5,367 nt of DNA, taken from the NCBI GenBank assembly GCA_035650215.1, contig DASRIC010000069.1, positions 1-5,367 on the forward strand, in the 5' to 3' direction. The DNA is from JACVRW01 sp035650215. GTDB lineage: Bacteria > Actinomycetota > Thermoleophilia > Solirubrobacterales > Thermoleophilaceae. This document shows positions 5,000 to 5,367 of the stretch, piece after piece (within the stretch, counting starts at the first letter, position 1; every line of letters starts with the position of its first letter). Both the position numbers and the translations under genes were made by a program. The notes below the pieces were generated by a model. That model ran no database searches. It saw only the letters and a list, made by a program, of their open reading frames with translations, and had not been told where the DNA came from.

Positions 5000-5367
5000 A
5001 TGGTCATCTGCGTCCTCTACCCGCGCTTCGAGCTCCTCGCGGCGCTCGGCGACCGCCGTGCTCTGCTCTCGGAGCCGGCCGCGCTGGCCCCCGAGGCGGG
5101 GCGCGAGCAGGTGGTGGGGGAGGTGTCCGCTCCGGCCGAGGCGTTTGGAGTGGTGCGCGGGATGCGGCTGGGGGAGGCGATGTCGCGCTGCCCGTCGCTG
5201 CGGCTCGTGCCGCCGGACCCCGAGGGAGTGCGCTCGCTGTGGAGTGCCGTGCTCGACAGGCTGGAGGGGATCGGGGCCGAGCTGGAGTCGGACCACGCGG
5301 GCGCGGCCTTCTTCGTGGCTGGGGGGCTCGAGGGGATTCACGGGGGTGATCTCGCGGGCGTGCTGGC
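5000..5367 (+). CDS. imuB: ImuB-like Y-family DNA polymerase protein, N-terminal part (3' truncated by window edge)
   Basis: This is the first 122 codons of a Y-family (UmuC/DinB/ImuB) protein, with no stop before the window edge. ImuB proteins bridge the sliding clamp and the error-prone polymerase DnaE2 (ImuC) in damage-induced mutagenesis. Visible family features are the first strand MVICVLYPRFELLAAL, then VSAPAEAFGVVRGMRLGEAMSRCPSLRLVPPDP (about 42-74; the typical A-x-x-A-x(2)-G-V-x(2)-GM region), VLDRLEGIGAELES, and AAFFVAGGLEGIHGG (102-116). The usual catalytic Asp positions of the first strand are L6 and P8, and the SIDE-like motif position reads HAGA (about 99-102). This points to a non-catalytic ImuB rather than an active DinB. 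ATG 5000 is chosen because strand 1 begins at once; ATG 4988, inside the LexA box, is an in-frame alternative adding MCSI. Neither has a Shine-Dalgarno. Y-family membership is likely; ImuB specifically is inference from the N-terminus and SOS box. Confidence 0.77.
   Translation, partial: MVICVLYPRFELLAALGDRRALLSEPAALAPEAGREQVVGEVSAPAEAFGVVRGMRLGEAMSRCPSLRLVPPDPEGVRSLWSAVLDRLEGIGAELESDHAGAAFFVAGGLEGIHGGDLAGVL

Noticed and set aside
4990..5349. A 119-codon + strand reading frame starting at GTG 4990
   Set aside because: Its translation is low-complexity Gly/Arg/Ala, while the frame from ATG 5000 gives a recognisable Y-family protein over the same bases.

Overview
The window is very GC-rich, about 70% by eye, and all genes lie densely packed on the + strand. 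The protein features suggest a high-GC actinobacterium: a long secreted zinc carboxypeptidase, an ImuB-like polymerase subunit, and a LexA box of the CGAAC-N4-GTTCG type. Thermoleophilia (Solirubrobacterales or Gaiellales) is my best guess, but this is inference and no rRNA or marker search was possible.

Layout. Positions 1-188 hold the 3' end of aroB (3-dehydroquinate synthase). It overlaps aroQ (type II 3-dehydroquinate dehydratase, 185-625) by 4 nt. aroQ in turn overlaps an M24B Xaa-Pro peptidase gene (622-1680) by 4 nt. The peptidase gene overlaps a TauE/SafE (TSUP) membrane permease gene (1680-2384) by 1 nt. These four genes form a tightly coupled operon: AroB makes 3-dehydroquinate and AroQ dehydrates it to 3-dehydroshikimate. 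The peptidase gene commonly neighbours aroQ in bacteria, often ahead of efp. Here the permease gene follows instead.

After a 60-nt gap comes a separate transcription unit at 2445-4880. It encodes an 811-residue secreted M14 zinc carboxypeptidase with an apparently complete active site. The catalytic domain lies between two beta-sandwich-like modules that resemble each other.

The last intergenic region (4881-4999) is packed with signals: overlapping inverted repeats, probably including a terminator, then a perfect palindromic LexA/SOS box ending 3 nt before an ATG. That ATG opens the 5' end of a Y-family polymerase-like gene that runs off the window. Its N-terminus looks like ImuB and lacks the expected catalytic acids. 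The SOS box plus an ImuB-like gene suggests a DNA-damage-inducible mutagenesis locus continues to the right. This is the most informative part of the window. I see no mobile element, CRISPR array, tRNA or rRNA, and no gene-free stretch over 300 bases.
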